A stretch of DNA of 64,000 bases from Cloacibacterium caeni. Its GTDB lineage: Bacteria > Bacteroidota > Bacteroidia > Flavobacteriales > Weeksellaceae. Shown piece after piece: positions 8,754 to 17,372 of this stretch (positions within the stretch are counted from its first letter, which is position 1; each line of letters begins with the position of its first letter). Below the pieces are notes generated by a model, which was given only the letters and a program-made list of their open reading frames with translations, made no database searches and was not told the DNA's origin. The stretch is taken from the NCBI RefSeq assembly GCF_907163125.1, contig NZ_OU015319.1:682001-746000 (forward strand). The letters are read 5' to 3'. Made by a program: the position numbers and the translations under genes.

Positions 8754-8761
8754 CAAAAATA
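8754..8761 (-). promoter_or_regulatory. -7 element of serB
   Basis: Reads TATTTTTG on the minus strand, a TAnnTTTG match, 14 bp upstream of the serB ATG. Its place rules against the longer start at 8775. Confidence 0.5.
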
Positions 8762-8966
8762 CACAATTTCTGCAAAATTCCCTTTCTATACCATTCATTT
8801 TCTTTTCTGAAATTTTTAATATAATAGATATTTTATCTTTCAAATTCTTTTATTGTAAAAAATAAATTTATCTAACCTTTAATTTTGAAAAATATTTAAC
8901 AAAATGCGATTTTTTTTATTGATTCTTTAAAATTTGATATATTTACCGAAATTCAAATTCAACATA

Positions 8967-10520
8967 ATGTCAAAGAAAAATAAAGATTTCGGGATTGAAA
9001 AAGTTTTAAAAAATTTAGGAATTAAAGCAGAGAATAAAGGTACTTCTACTGGAGGAAAATGGTTTGCCACAGGAAAAGTAATCGAAAGTTACTCACCAGT
9101 AGATGGAAATTTAATTGCTAAAGTCACCGCTTCTTCTAAAAAAGACTACGAAAAAGTAATCGCAGAAGCAGAAAAAGCATTCAAAGAATTTAGACTGATG
9201 CCAGCTCCAAAACGTGGAGAAATCGTAAGACAGTTTGGCGATAAACTCAGAAAACATAAAGAAGATTTAGGGAAACTCGTTTCTTATGAAATGGGAAAAT
9301 CACTACAGGAAGGTTTGGGCGAAGTTCAGGAAATGATAGACATCTGCGATTTTGCCGTAGGTTTATCTCGTCAGTTGCATGGTTTAACCATGCATTCAGA
9401 ACGTCCAGGTCACAGAATGTACGAACAATATCATCCTCTTGGAATTGTAGGGATTATTTCTGCTTTTAATTTTCCAGTGGCGGTTTGGTCTTGGAACACT
9501 GCATTAGCTTGGATTTGTGGAGATGTTTGCGTGTGGAAACCTTCAGAAAAAACTCCATTGTGCGGTATTGCTTGTCAAAACATCATCACCGAAGTGCTTC
9601 AAGAGAATAATCTTCCTTTAGGAATTTCAAATTTAGTCATCGGCGACTCTGAAATTGGGGATTTAATGGCAAAAGACACCAGAGTTCCTCTAGTTTCGGC
9701 AACAGGTTCTACCAGAATGGGGAAAATTGTGGCTCAAAATGTAGCAGCGAGATTAGGAAAATCTCTTCTAGAACTAGGCGGTAACAATGCGATTATCGTA
9801 ACACCAGATGCAGATATTAAAATGACGGTAATTGGTGCGGTTTTCGGAGCAGTAGGAACTGCGGGTCAACGTTGTACTTCTACCAGAAGACTCATCATTC
9901 ACGAAAGCATTTATGATAAAGTAAAAGATGCGATTGTAGCAGCTTACGGACAATTAAAAATAGGAAATCCTCTAGATCAGAATAATCATGTAGGTCCATT
10001 GATCGATACCGATGCAGTGAAAATGTACGAAGAGGCATTGAAAAAAGTGAAAAAAGAAGGCGGTAAACTCATTGTAGAAGGTGGAGTTTTAAAAGGAAAA
10101 GGTTACGAAAGCGGTTGCTATGTAAAACCAGCGATTGCCGAAGCAGAAAACCATTTTGAAATTGTACAGCACGAAACTTTTGCACCGATTTTATACTTGC
10201 TAAAATATTCAGGAGACGTAGAAAATGCCATCGAAATTCAAAATGGAGTAGCACAAGGTTTATCTTCTGCGATTATGACGAATAATCTTAGAGAAGCCGA
10301 AAAATTCCTTTCTCAAGTAGGTTCAGATTGCGGAATTGCCAATGTAAACATCGGTACTTCTGGTGCTGAAATTGGTGGCGCTTTCGGTGGCGAAAAAGAA
10401 ACAGGAGGCGGTAGAGAATCAGGTTCAGACGCTTGGAAAGTCTACATGAGAAGACAAACCAATACCATCAATTACACCACAAACCTACCTTTAGCACAAG
10501 GAATTAAATTTGATTTGTAG
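8967..10520 (+). CDS. Aldehyde dehydrogenase, ALDH7/AmaB-like
   Basis: NAD(P)-dependent aldehyde dehydrogenase of 517 residues. The Glu of the general base lies in LLELGGNNA and the catalytic Cys in GTAGQRCTSTRR. The fold end GGGRESGSDAWK and overall sequence fit the ALDH7 group, which oxidises 2-aminoadipate semialdehyde (or its ring form, piperideine-6-carboxylate). The L-lysine 6-aminotransferase gene, which makes that compound, is 736 bp downstream, which supports a lysine catabolic role. The ATG at 8967 is preferred to a TTG at 8934, because the leader it adds is A/T-rich promoter-like DNA. Confidence 0.9.
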   Translation: MSKKNKDFGIEKVLKNLGIKAENKGTSTGGKWFATGKVIESYSPVDGNLIAKVTASSKKDYEKVIAEAEKAFKEFRLMPAPKRGEIVRQFGDKLRKHKEDLGKLVSYEMGKSLQEGLGEVQEMIDICDFAVGLSRQLHGLTMHSERPGHRMYEQYHPLGIVGIISAFNFPVAVWSWNTALAWICGDVCVWKPSEKTPLCGIACQNIITEVLQENNLPLGISNLVIGDSEIGDLMAKDTRVPLVSATGSTRMGKIVAQNVAARLGKSLLELGGNNAIIVTPDADIKMTVIGAVFGAVGTAGQRCTSTRRLIIHESIYDKVKDAIVAAYGQLKIGNPLDQNNHVGPLIDTDAVKMYEEALKKVKKEGGKLIVEGGVLKGKGYESGCYVKPAIAEAENHFEIVQHETFAPILYLLKYSGDVENAIEIQNGVAQGLSSAIMTNNLREAEKFLSQVGSDCGIANVNIGTSGAEIGGAFGGEKETGGGRESGSDAWKVYMRRQTNTINYTTNLPLAQGIKFDL

Positions 10521-10562
10521 AATGCTAGATGTTAGATACAGGATGCTGTAAGTTTTACCATT

Positions 10563-10599
10563 TGTCATTCTGAATGAAACGAAGTGAAATGAAGAATCT
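10563..10599 (+). repeat. Interspersed TGTCATTCTGA-type repeat
   Basis: Reads TGTCATTCTGAATGAAAC then GAAGTGAAATGAAGAATCT. Closely similar strings are familiar as intergenic repeats in Bacteroidota genomes (recalled, not searched). Its 3' end supplies the ATG and first codons of the next gene. Confidence 0.5.
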
Positions 10600-11206
10600 A
10601 TTTTTAATATTATCATTTTTTCTGGTTTTTTCTTGTGAAAAGAAGGAAAAAGAGAAAGTCAATAATAACGATTTAATTAAAAAAGAAAATTCAGAAATTT
10701 TCTACCCAAAAGATTTGATTGAACTTGAACTTAAAGATTCTTTAAACTGGGCCGCTCAATTTAAAGAACTTCAGAAAGCTTTTTTAGAAAAAGATAAAAC
10801 TCAAATTAAAACTTTTATTAAGAACCCAATAATTTCAGAATCCAATAGTATTTGGCATTTGTTAGAGATTGATGTTACGAAAAATGACAATACTGAAGTT
10901 CCATTTACTAATAAGGACTTCGAAAAGTATCATCATTTGATTTTTAGTCCATTTTTTTTTGAATTATTTCAAAAAATAGATTTCAATGAGTTTTACGTCA
11001 AAAGCAATTATGAAACAAAATTTATTCAAAAAGGAAAAGAAAGATATAAAATGATTTGTTCTAAAGTAGAAGATCTTTACATTTTGAATTTGTATTCAGA
11101 AGCTGAATACGAAGAAAGAATGGGAAATATGGAATTTTCAGTTATCTATGAATTTAAAATAATCAATGAAAAATTGAAATTGATTGATATTCAACTTGCA
11201 GGATAA
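10589..11206 (+). CDS. Putative lipoprotein of unknown function
   Basis: A 205-residue protein starting MKNLFLILSFFLVFSCEKKE, a lipoprotein signal peptide with cysteine near residue 17. The mature part is polar, rich in lysine, glutamate and phenylalanine, without recognised domain. It lies between the aldehyde dehydrogenase and lysine aminotransferase genes and is more A/T-rich than either, so it may be a later insertion or simply a fast-evolving gene. A start at 10574 is possible but lies in the repeat, and the signal peptide fits the later ATG. Confidence 0.75.
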   Translation: MKNLFLILSFFLVFSCEKKEKEKVNNNDLIKKENSEIFYPKDLIELELKDSLNWAAQFKELQKAFLEKDKTQIKTFIKNPIISESNSIWHLLEIDVTKNDNTEVPFTNKDFEKYHHLIFSPFFFELFQKIDFNEFYVKSNYETKFIQKGKERYKMICSKVEDLYILNLYSEAEYEERMGNMEFSVIYEFKIINEKLKLIDIQLAG

Positions 11207-11256
11207 AATCAACAAATCAACAAATTAACAAATTAACATATTATCACATTAATCAT
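11207..11256. repeat. Low-complexity AAATTAAC tandem tract
   Basis: The spacer before the aminotransferase is a run of degenerate AAATCAAC/AAATTAAC units ending directly at the ATG. Confidence 0.55.
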
Positions 11257-12594
11257 ATGAACAAAACAATAGAATTAAGCCACGAAGTTGCAGGCAACAA
11301 AGTAAAAGCAACATTAGGAAAACATATTTTAGCAGATGGATTTGATTTCGTGATGGATTACGAAAAATCTCACGGCTCTTGGATTCATGACCGTTTAACA
11401 GGAACAGAATTTTTAGATATGTTTTCTATGTTCGGTTCTGCTTCTGTGGGTTATAATCATCCCTATATTGTGGGGAAATCTGCTTGGTTAGGCAAAATGG
11501 CGGTGTACAAACCTACCATGTCCGATGTGTATTTGCAGGAATATGCAGATTTCGTAGAAACCTTCAGCAGAGTAGCTATTCCAGAAGAATTGCCGTATTG
11601 TTTCTTTGTAGAAGGAGGAGCTTTAGCGGTAGAAAACGCTTTGAAAACAGCTTTCGATTGGAAAACCAGAAAAAATTGGCTCAAAGGAAGTAAAACAGAA
11701 GGTTCTGTAGCAATTCACTTTAAACAGGCTTTCCATGGAAGAAGTGGTTATACCCTGAGTTTAACCAATACCAATGACCCTAGAAAATATCAATATTTTC
11801 CATTGTTTGATTGGCCAAGAATCATCAATCCGAAATTGTATTTCCCAATCACCGAAGAAAATTTACAGGAAACCATCAAGAATGAACAATTGGCTTTGGT
11901 ACAGATTGAAGAAGCGATTTTATCAAATCAAGATAAGGCAGCTTGCATCATCATCGAAACCATTCAAGCAGAAGGTGGAGACAATCATTTCCGTGATGAA
12001 TTTTTGGTGGAATTAAGAAGAATCTGCGACGAAAACGAAATGTTGCTTATCTTTGATGAGGTGCAAACAGGTATTGGAATTACAGGTAAAATGTGGGCAT
12101 TCCAAAATTACAGCGTAGTTCCGGATGTGATTTCTTTCGGGAAAAAAGCACAAGTTTGTGGTATTTTGGCAAGTAAAACCAAGTTAGACGAAGTAGAACA
12201 CCACGTTTTTGCTGAAAGTTCTAGAATCAACTCTACTTTCGGAGGAAATTTCATTGATATGCTAAGATTCCAATTGGTTTTAGAAATTATCGAAAAAGAA
12301 AATCTTCTGGAAAATGTACAGAAACAAGGCGAATTTTTATTGGAAGGTTTACAAAAACTTCAAGCGAAGTTTCCACACCTAATTTCTAATGCAAGAGGAA
12401 GAGGATTAATGTGTGCTTTTGATTTACCAGACGGAAAAGCAAGAGCAGATTTCCAAGAAAGACTTTTCGAAGAAAACGTAATTGTACTCATCTGTGGCGA
12501 AAAATCGATTAGATTCCGTCCACACCTAAATGTAACTCAAGAAGACTTGCAATTTGCTTTGGATAAAATAGAAAAAATTGCATCAAACTACTAA
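11257..12594 (+). CDS. lat: L-lysine 6-transaminase
   Basis: PLP enzyme that moves the epsilon-amino group of lysine to 2-oxoglutarate, giving 2-aminoadipate 6-semialdehyde and glutamate. It has 445 residues, usual for the family. Class-III aminotransferase motifs are present: LIFDEVQTGIGITG with the cofactor Asp/Glu, and DVISFGKKAQVCG with the PLP lysine. FHGRSGYTLSLTNT and STFGGNFIDMLR match the LAT subgroup rather than ornithine aminotransferase. Together with the upstream ALDH7-like gene it forms a two-step route to 2-aminoadipate. Confidence 0.93.
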   Translation: MNKTIELSHEVAGNKVKATLGKHILADGFDFVMDYEKSHGSWIHDRLTGTEFLDMFSMFGSASVGYNHPYIVGKSAWLGKMAVYKPTMSDVYLQEYADFVETFSRVAIPEELPYCFFVEGGALAVENALKTAFDWKTRKNWLKGSKTEGSVAIHFKQAFHGRSGYTLSLTNTNDPRKYQYFPLFDWPRIINPKLYFPITEENLQETIKNEQLALVQIEEAILSNQDKAACIIIETIQAEGGDNHFRDEFLVELRRICDENEMLLIFDEVQTGIGITGKMWAFQNYSVVPDVISFGKKAQVCGILASKTKLDEVEHHVFAESSRINSTFGGNFIDMLRFQLVLEIIEKENLLENVQKQGEFLLEGLQKLQAKFPHLISNARGRGLMCAFDLPDGKARADFQERLFEENVIVLICGEKSIRFRPHLNVTQEDLQFALDKIEKIASNY

Positions 12595-12622
12595 AACTAT
12601 TAACATTTACTATATTTCTCAC

Positions 12623-12658
12623 AATCGTTCAATTTTTTAAAATTGGGCGATTTTTTTT
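12623..12658 (+). terminator. Rho-independent terminator after lat
   Basis: Arms 12623-12636 and 12639-12652 pair over 14 bp with two G-T wobbles and run into a T tract. Confidence 0.85.
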
Positions 12659-12725
12659 GACCTCTTTTTATTTCAAAAAATATTCCTATTTTTAAAAAAT
12701 CTAAAAATAGTTCATTATTATTGAT

Positions 12726-15692
12726 ATGAAGAAAGTATTGAGTCTCTTTTCTTGCATTCTTTTCAGTTGGATGCAAGCACAATTAGGGTATTGGCAAAAT
12801 GATACCACTACCAAAGATCAAAGCATTTATGCAATTAAAAACATCACCTTGTATCAAGATTACAAAACAGTGATTCCAGATGCAGTTTTGGTCATTCAGA
12901 ATGGCAAAGTGTTAGAATCGGGTAAAGTAGCCATCCCGAAAAATGCAGTGGTGATTGATGGAAAAGGAAAGTTTGTCTATCCTTCATTTATTGATTTGTA
13001 TACCAATATTGGCGTAGAAAAAGCTGAGGCAAAACAAGCAGATTCTAGAAGTATCTATCTTCCAAATACGGCTTCTGCAGCGGCGTACAATGATGCCGTA
13101 AAAGCCTATTCTAGAGCAGTTGATCAATTCACCAATCAAGGAAAAGACTACGAAGAATACTTAAATCAGGGTTTCGGTACAGTTTTAAGTTTCAACCAGG
13201 ATGGAATCGTGAGAGGTTCTGCGGTGCTGTACAATTTAGGAAACGGAAAACCTGCAGAAAAAATCATCAAAGAAGATGCTGCACTCATGCTTTCTTTTGA
13301 CAAAGGCAGTTCTAGACAGTCTTATCCTACTTCTTTGGCGGGTTCTATTGCCTTGTTGAGACAGTTTTATTTAGATGCAGACTGGTATGAAAAAGGCGGA
13401 AATGCAGTAGAGAAAAATCTAAATTTAGAAGCATTCAATAAATATAAAAAATTACCAACCATCATCGAAACTTCTGAAAAGTGGGATGTTTTAAGAGCGG
13501 ATAAAATTGGGGACGAAGCCCTACAACAATTCGTTTTTATGGGTTCTGGAAATGAATACCAGAGAGCCAAAGAAATGAAATCTACAGGCGGTTTCTTTTT
13601 ATTGCCTTTAGAATATCCAAAACCGTATCAGATTAATGATGCTTTAGATGTAGAAAATGCCAATGTTGCTGAATTAAAGCATTGGGAATTAGCGCCTTAT
13701 AATGCAATATTTCTTCAAAAAGAAAATGTAGACTTTGCCTTCACGATGAACAAGTTGAAAGACAAATCTTCATTCTTAGGAAAAATAAGAGAACTCTATA
13801 AAAATGGTTTGTCTAAAGAAGCAATTCTGAAATCTTTGACCGAAAACCCTGCAAAAATTGTAAAATCAGAAACTACTTTAGGGAATTTAAGAAAAGGAAG
13901 TTATGCCAATTTCTTATTGTTTACCGAAGAATTATTTAGCAAAGATGCAGTTTTACAGGAAAATTGGGTGGCAGGTAAAAATTTCGTAGTAAATAAATTG
14001 TTAGACCAAGACATTAGAGGGGTGTATCAACTCACCATCAACAATCAGAACTATGATTTAAAAATTGCAGGTTCGCTTCTGAAGCCTGAAGCCAAAGTAA
14101 TTCAGGAGAAAAAAGACGGAAAAGCAAAACTAAACGTGAGCGATTATAAAATTGCTCTGGAACTGGTTTTACCGAAAGATTCTGTACAGAATTATAGAAT
14201 TCTTTATCCGCTTGCAGACTATAAAAATACCAATGGTTTTGCCCTGAACAAACAAGGAAACAAAGTGCCTTACAGCATCACCTTTGTAAAAAATAATGAA
14301 GCTGAAACCAAAAAAGAAGAAGAAACGCCAAAAGAAATCGGTAAAATTTGGTATCCTTTTGCAGCTTTTGGAAGCGAAAATGTGCCGACTCAAAAAGACT
14401 ATATCATTAGAAATGCTACGGTTTGGACCAATACCACTAAAGGAATTGTGAAAAATTATGATGTCAAAATTTCTAAAGGAAAAATCGTAGAAGTAGGAAG
14501 TCAATTAAGCAAAGGAAACGCTGAAGAAATTGACGGAACCAACTTACATTTAACCAACGGAATTATCGATGAACATACGCATATCGGACTTTCTAGAGGC
14601 GTAAATGAAGCGGGAAGCAATTCTTCTGCGGAGGTGAGAATGAGCGATGTCATCAATCCCGATGATGTGAATTTTTACAGACAAATTGTAGGCGGTGTTA
14701 CCACAGCACAACAATTACACGGTTCTGCAAATCCAATTGGCGGGCAGTCTTCAATTGTAAAATTTGCTTGGGGAGAAAATGCCGAAATTATGAAGTTTCC
14801 GAATGCACCTCAGTTCATCAAATTTGCTTTGGGAGAAAACGTAAAACAGTCTAATTGGGGCAATAATCCTAATCGTTTTCCTCAGTCGAGAGGTGGAGTA
14901 GAACAAGCATTTGACTTTTGGTTCACCAGAGCTTTAGAATACGAAAAAGAAAAGCAAACCAATAAAAATTACAGAAAAGATTTAAGACTGGAAACGCATT
15001 TAGAAATTTTAAAATCTAAACGCTATATCACGTGTCACTCTTATGTGCAGAGTGAAATTAACATGTTTATGAAAATTGCAGAGAAATTTAATTTCAAAGT
15101 CAATACGTTCACGCACATTTTAGAAGGCTACAAAGTGGCAGACAAGATGAAAAATCACGGAGCAAATGCTTCTACATTCTCAGATTGGTGGGGTTATAAA
15201 GAAGAAGTAAGAGAAGCTATTCCTTACAATGCTGCGATTTTATTAAAATCTGGGGTGAATACAGCCATCAATTCAGATGATGCAGAAATGGCAAGAAGAC
15301 TGAATCAAGAAGCAGGAAAATTAGTAAAATACGGAAACATTTCTCAAGAAGAAGCTTGGAAAACCGTTACCCTTAATCCTGCCAAAATGTTGAAACTAGA
15401 CCATAAATTAGGAACGATAGAAGTAGGTAAAGATGCTGATTTGGTATTGTGGACGGACAATCCATTGAGTATTTATGCCACAGTAAACAAAACTTTTGTA
15501 GACGGAAAACTCATTTTTGATACTCAAAAACAAGCCGAAAAAGATGAAATGGTAAAGAACGAGAAAAACAGAATTATTCAAAAAATGCTATTCTCTGATG
15601 ATGCCAAAAAAGGAAATACCCAGTCGGTAAAAACAGAGCAAAAGAAATTGTACCACTGTGATACTTTAGAAGAAGATTTTCATCAACACTAA
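12726..15692 (+). CDS. Secreted double-domain amidohydrolase
   Basis: A 988-residue protein with a signal peptide (MKKVLSLFSCILFSWMQAQ), so periplasmic or exported. It holds two amidohydrolase units in tandem. The first (about 35-420) has the entry and exit beta-sandwich strands and the late NPAKIVKSETTLGNLRKG signature but no HxH, reading PSFIDLYTNIG at that place. The second (about 545-960) keeps the HxH at His617/His619 (DEHTHIGLS), His771, His797 and Asp851 (NSDDAEM), so it should bind metal and be active. Family members (imidazolonepropionase-like) hydrolyse cyclic amides or peptides such as iso-aspartyl or proline dipeptides; the substrate here is unknown. Confidence 0.88.
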   Translation: MKKVLSLFSCILFSWMQAQLGYWQNDTTTKDQSIYAIKNITLYQDYKTVIPDAVLVIQNGKVLESGKVAIPKNAVVIDGKGKFVYPSFIDLYTNIGVEKAEAKQADSRSIYLPNTASAAAYNDAVKAYSRAVDQFTNQGKDYEEYLNQGFGTVLSFNQDGIVRGSAVLYNLGNGKPAEKIIKEDAALMLSFDKGSSRQSYPTSLAGSIALLRQFYLDADWYEKGGNAVEKNLNLEAFNKYKKLPTIIETSEKWDVLRADKIGDEALQQFVFMGSGNEYQRAKEMKSTGGFFLLPLEYPKPYQINDALDVENANVAELKHWELAPYNAIFLQKENVDFAFTMNKLKDKSSFLGKIRELYKNGLSKEAILKSLTENPAKIVKSETTLGNLRKGSYANFLLFTEELFSKDAVLQENWVAGKNFVVNKLLDQDIRGVYQLTINNQNYDLKIAGSLLKPEAKVIQEKKDGKAKLNVSDYKIALELVLPKDSVQNYRILYPLADYKNTNGFALNKQGNKVPYSITFVKNNEAETKKEEETPKEIGKIWYPFAAFGSENVPTQKDYIIRNATVWTNTTKGIVKNYDVKISKGKIVEVGSQLSKGNAEEIDGTNLHLTNGIIDEHTHIGLSRGVNEAGSNSSAEVRMSDVINPDDVNFYRQIVGGVTTAQQLHGSANPIGGQSSIVKFAWGENAEIMKFPNAPQFIKFALGENVKQSNWGNNPNRFPQSRGGVEQAFDFWFTRALEYEKEKQTNKNYRKDLRLETHLEILKSKRYITCHSYVQSEINMFMKIAEKFNFKVNTFTHILEGYKVADKMKNHGANASTFSDWWGYKEEVREAIPYNAAILLKSGVNTAINSDDAEMARRLNQEAGKLVKYGNISQEEAWKTVTLNPAKMLKLDHKLGTIEVGKDADLVLWTDNPLSIYATVNKTFVDGKLIFDTQKQAEKDEMVKNEKNRIIQKMLFSDDAKKGNTQSVKTEQKKLYHCDTLEEDFHQH

Positions 15693-15704
15693 AAATTAAA
15701 TTTC

Positions 15705-16973
15705 ATGAAAAAAATATTTTTCACTTTATATATTTTGGTATCTGCAATGGTTTTGGCACAAAGACCGAATCCTGCACCAGCACAAAAAAATCCAATTGCC
15801 ATTACCAATGCCACGATTCATACTGCAACAGGAGCGGTTTTAAATAATGCTTCTCTCGTTTTTGAAAACGGAAAAATCACCCAGATTAATGGAAGCATTC
15901 CGAGTAATGCAGAAGTCATCAATGCCCAAAATAAACATGTTTATCCGGGTTTTATTTTGGTGAACAATACATTAGGTTTGGTAGAAATTTCCGCAACCAA
16001 TGCTACAGTAGATTATAGAGAAGCCAATGATATTTCGCCAGAAGTACGTTCGCTCATCTCTTTCAATACAGACTCTCATGTTATTCCCGTGATTAGAAGC
16101 AATGGCGTTTTATTGACTCAGCCAGTTCTGAAACACGGCACATTGTCTTGTACCTCTTCCATCATGCAACTAGACGCTTGGAACTGGGAAGATGCGGTGG
16201 TAGCTACGGATAATGTTTTGCACCTTTCTTGGCCTGAAATTTTTAGAATTGACGATGAAAAAAGAAACAAAGAATTCCAAACCAGAAGAACAGAAAAAAT
16301 TAAAGAACTGACTTCCCTCTTTCAGAGAGCGCAACAATATGACAAACAGCAAGTGAAGGATTATAAACTGAACGCCATAAAACCAGTCTTTGAAAACAGA
16401 AAACTATTTGTGGAAGTAGCAGGAGCCAATGAAACGCTAGAAGTGATTGCTTGGGCTAATAAGTTAAACCTAAAAAATGTAGTTTTGATTGGTGAAAGCA
16501 ATTTGGTAGGGGTTTTAGATGGTATTAAAAAGAGCAATTTTCCACTCATTATCAAGAGAGTTCACAGTTTGCCGGTAAACAGTTCTGATTCTCCGAGATT
16601 GCCTTATGAGTTTGCAAAATTGGTGCAAGATAAAGGTATTCTCTATGGGTTAGATTACAGCGGAGATATGGAATATCAGAACTCTAGAAATCTTCCGTTT
16701 TTGGCAGGAACTACAGTTGCCTATGGTGTAGAAAAAGAAAAAGCGCTACAAAGCATCACCATTAACCTAGCCAAAATGTTGGGAATTGATAAAAACTACG
16801 GAACTTTAGAAGTAGGAAAAAGCGCTACACTCTTCATTTCTGAGGGCGATGCACTGGATCAATTGACCAATAATGTGACTGAAGCCTTCATAGAGGGAAG
16901 AAAAATTAATCTAGACAATCAGCAGAAAGAACTTTACAAAACATATCAAGAGAAGTATCGATTAAATCAGTAA
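15705..16973 (+). CDS. Secreted amidohydrolase-like protein lacking metal ligands
   Basis: A 422-residue protein with signal peptide (cleavage likely after VLAQ), 12 bp after the double-domain amidohydrolase and certainly cotranscribed. It keeps the fold markers of the family, including NKHVYPGFILVNNTLG near residue 85 and NLAKMLGIDKNYGTLEVGKSA near the end, but the HxH is replaced by LVN and no metal-binding histidine pattern is seen later. It is probably a non-catalytic partner or a regulatory or stabilising subunit of the upstream enzyme (inference). Confidence 0.85.
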   Translation: MKKIFFTLYILVSAMVLAQRPNPAPAQKNPIAITNATIHTATGAVLNNASLVFENGKITQINGSIPSNAEVINAQNKHVYPGFILVNNTLGLVEISATNATVDYREANDISPEVRSLISFNTDSHVIPVIRSNGVLLTQPVLKHGTLSCTSSIMQLDAWNWEDAVVATDNVLHLSWPEIFRIDDEKRNKEFQTRRTEKIKELTSLFQRAQQYDKQQVKDYKLNAIKPVFENRKLFVEVAGANETLEVIAWANKLNLKNVVLIGESNLVGVLDGIKKSNFPLIIKRVHSLPVNSSDSPRLPYEFAKLVQDKGILYGLDYSGDMEYQNSRNLPFLAGTTVAYGVEKEKALQSITINLAKMLGIDKNYGTLEVGKSATLFISEGDALDQLTNNVTEAFIEGRKINLDNQQKELYKTYQEKYRLNQ

Positions 16974-16979
16974 TTTTTA

Positions 16980-16987
16980 TAAATTTG
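16980..16987 (+). promoter_or_regulatory. -7 element upstream of the DUF2007 gene
   Basis: TAAATTTG matches TAnnTTTG, 17 bp before the ATG at 17004. Confidence 0.4.
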
Positions 16988-17003
16988 TGTTAAAATTAGA
17001 AAT

Positions 17004-17237
17004 ATGGGAGCAGAATTACCAAGAGTTTCGGTATTTGAAGCAGATGAAATGGTTCAAATACAAATCGTGAAAAAGAAATTAGAAGATGCAGGAATCGCTT
17101 GTTCAGTGAGCAATAAATACCTTAATAATTTATTAGCTACACCTACCGCTACCGCTTTAAAACTAGAGGTGAATATTCATGACGAACAAAAAGCTTTTGA
17201 AATTATAGACCATTATTTGGCAGAAAAAGAAAACTAA
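17004..17237 (+). CDS. DUF2007-type small signalling-like protein
   Basis: A 77-residue soluble protein. It reads as a ferredoxin-like module (VSVFEADEMVQIQIVKKKLEDAG, then LKLEVNIHDEQKAFEIIDHYL), the pattern of the DUF2007 family, named putative signal-transducing proteins because of its similarity to PII-like folds. No function is known. It has its own -7 element and is followed directly by a tRNA gene, 14 bp on. Confidence 0.8.
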   Translation: MGAELPRVSVFEADEMVQIQIVKKKLEDAGIACSVSNKYLNNLLATPTATALKLEVNIHDEQKAFEIIDHYLAEKEN

Positions 17238-17251
17238 GTTTTCTTTTTTAT

Positions 17252-17325
17252 GGGGAATTAGCTCATCTGGCTAGAGCGTTAGACTGGCAGTCTAAAGGTG
17301 GTGGGTTCGAGTCCCATATTCTCCA
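17252..17325 (+). tRNA. tRNA-Ala (anticodon GGC)
   Basis: A full cloverleaf can be drawn: acceptor GGGGAAT with ATTCTCC including the G3-U70 wobble that marks alanine tRNAs, D arm GCTC/GAGC, anticodon stem TTAGA/TCTAA around CTGGCAG (anticodon GGC, for GCC and GCU codons), and T arm TGGGT-TCGAGTC-CCATA. The discriminator is A and the CCA is not encoded. Confidence 0.95.
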
Positions 17326-17331
17326 CTTTTT

Positions 17332-17363
17332 AGCACTTATCTTTAATGGTAAGTGCTTTTTTT
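17332..17363 (+). terminator. Terminator after tRNA-Ala
   Basis: AGCACTTA (17332-17339) pairs with TAAGTGCT (17350-17357), loop of 10, followed by seven T residues. Confidence 0.85.
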
Positions 17364-17372
17364 ATTAAAATA

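Noticed and set aside
17252-17363. tRNA gene as an attachment site of an integrated element
   Set aside because: No integrase gene, no repeat of the tRNA 3' end and no island-like genes were found next to it.
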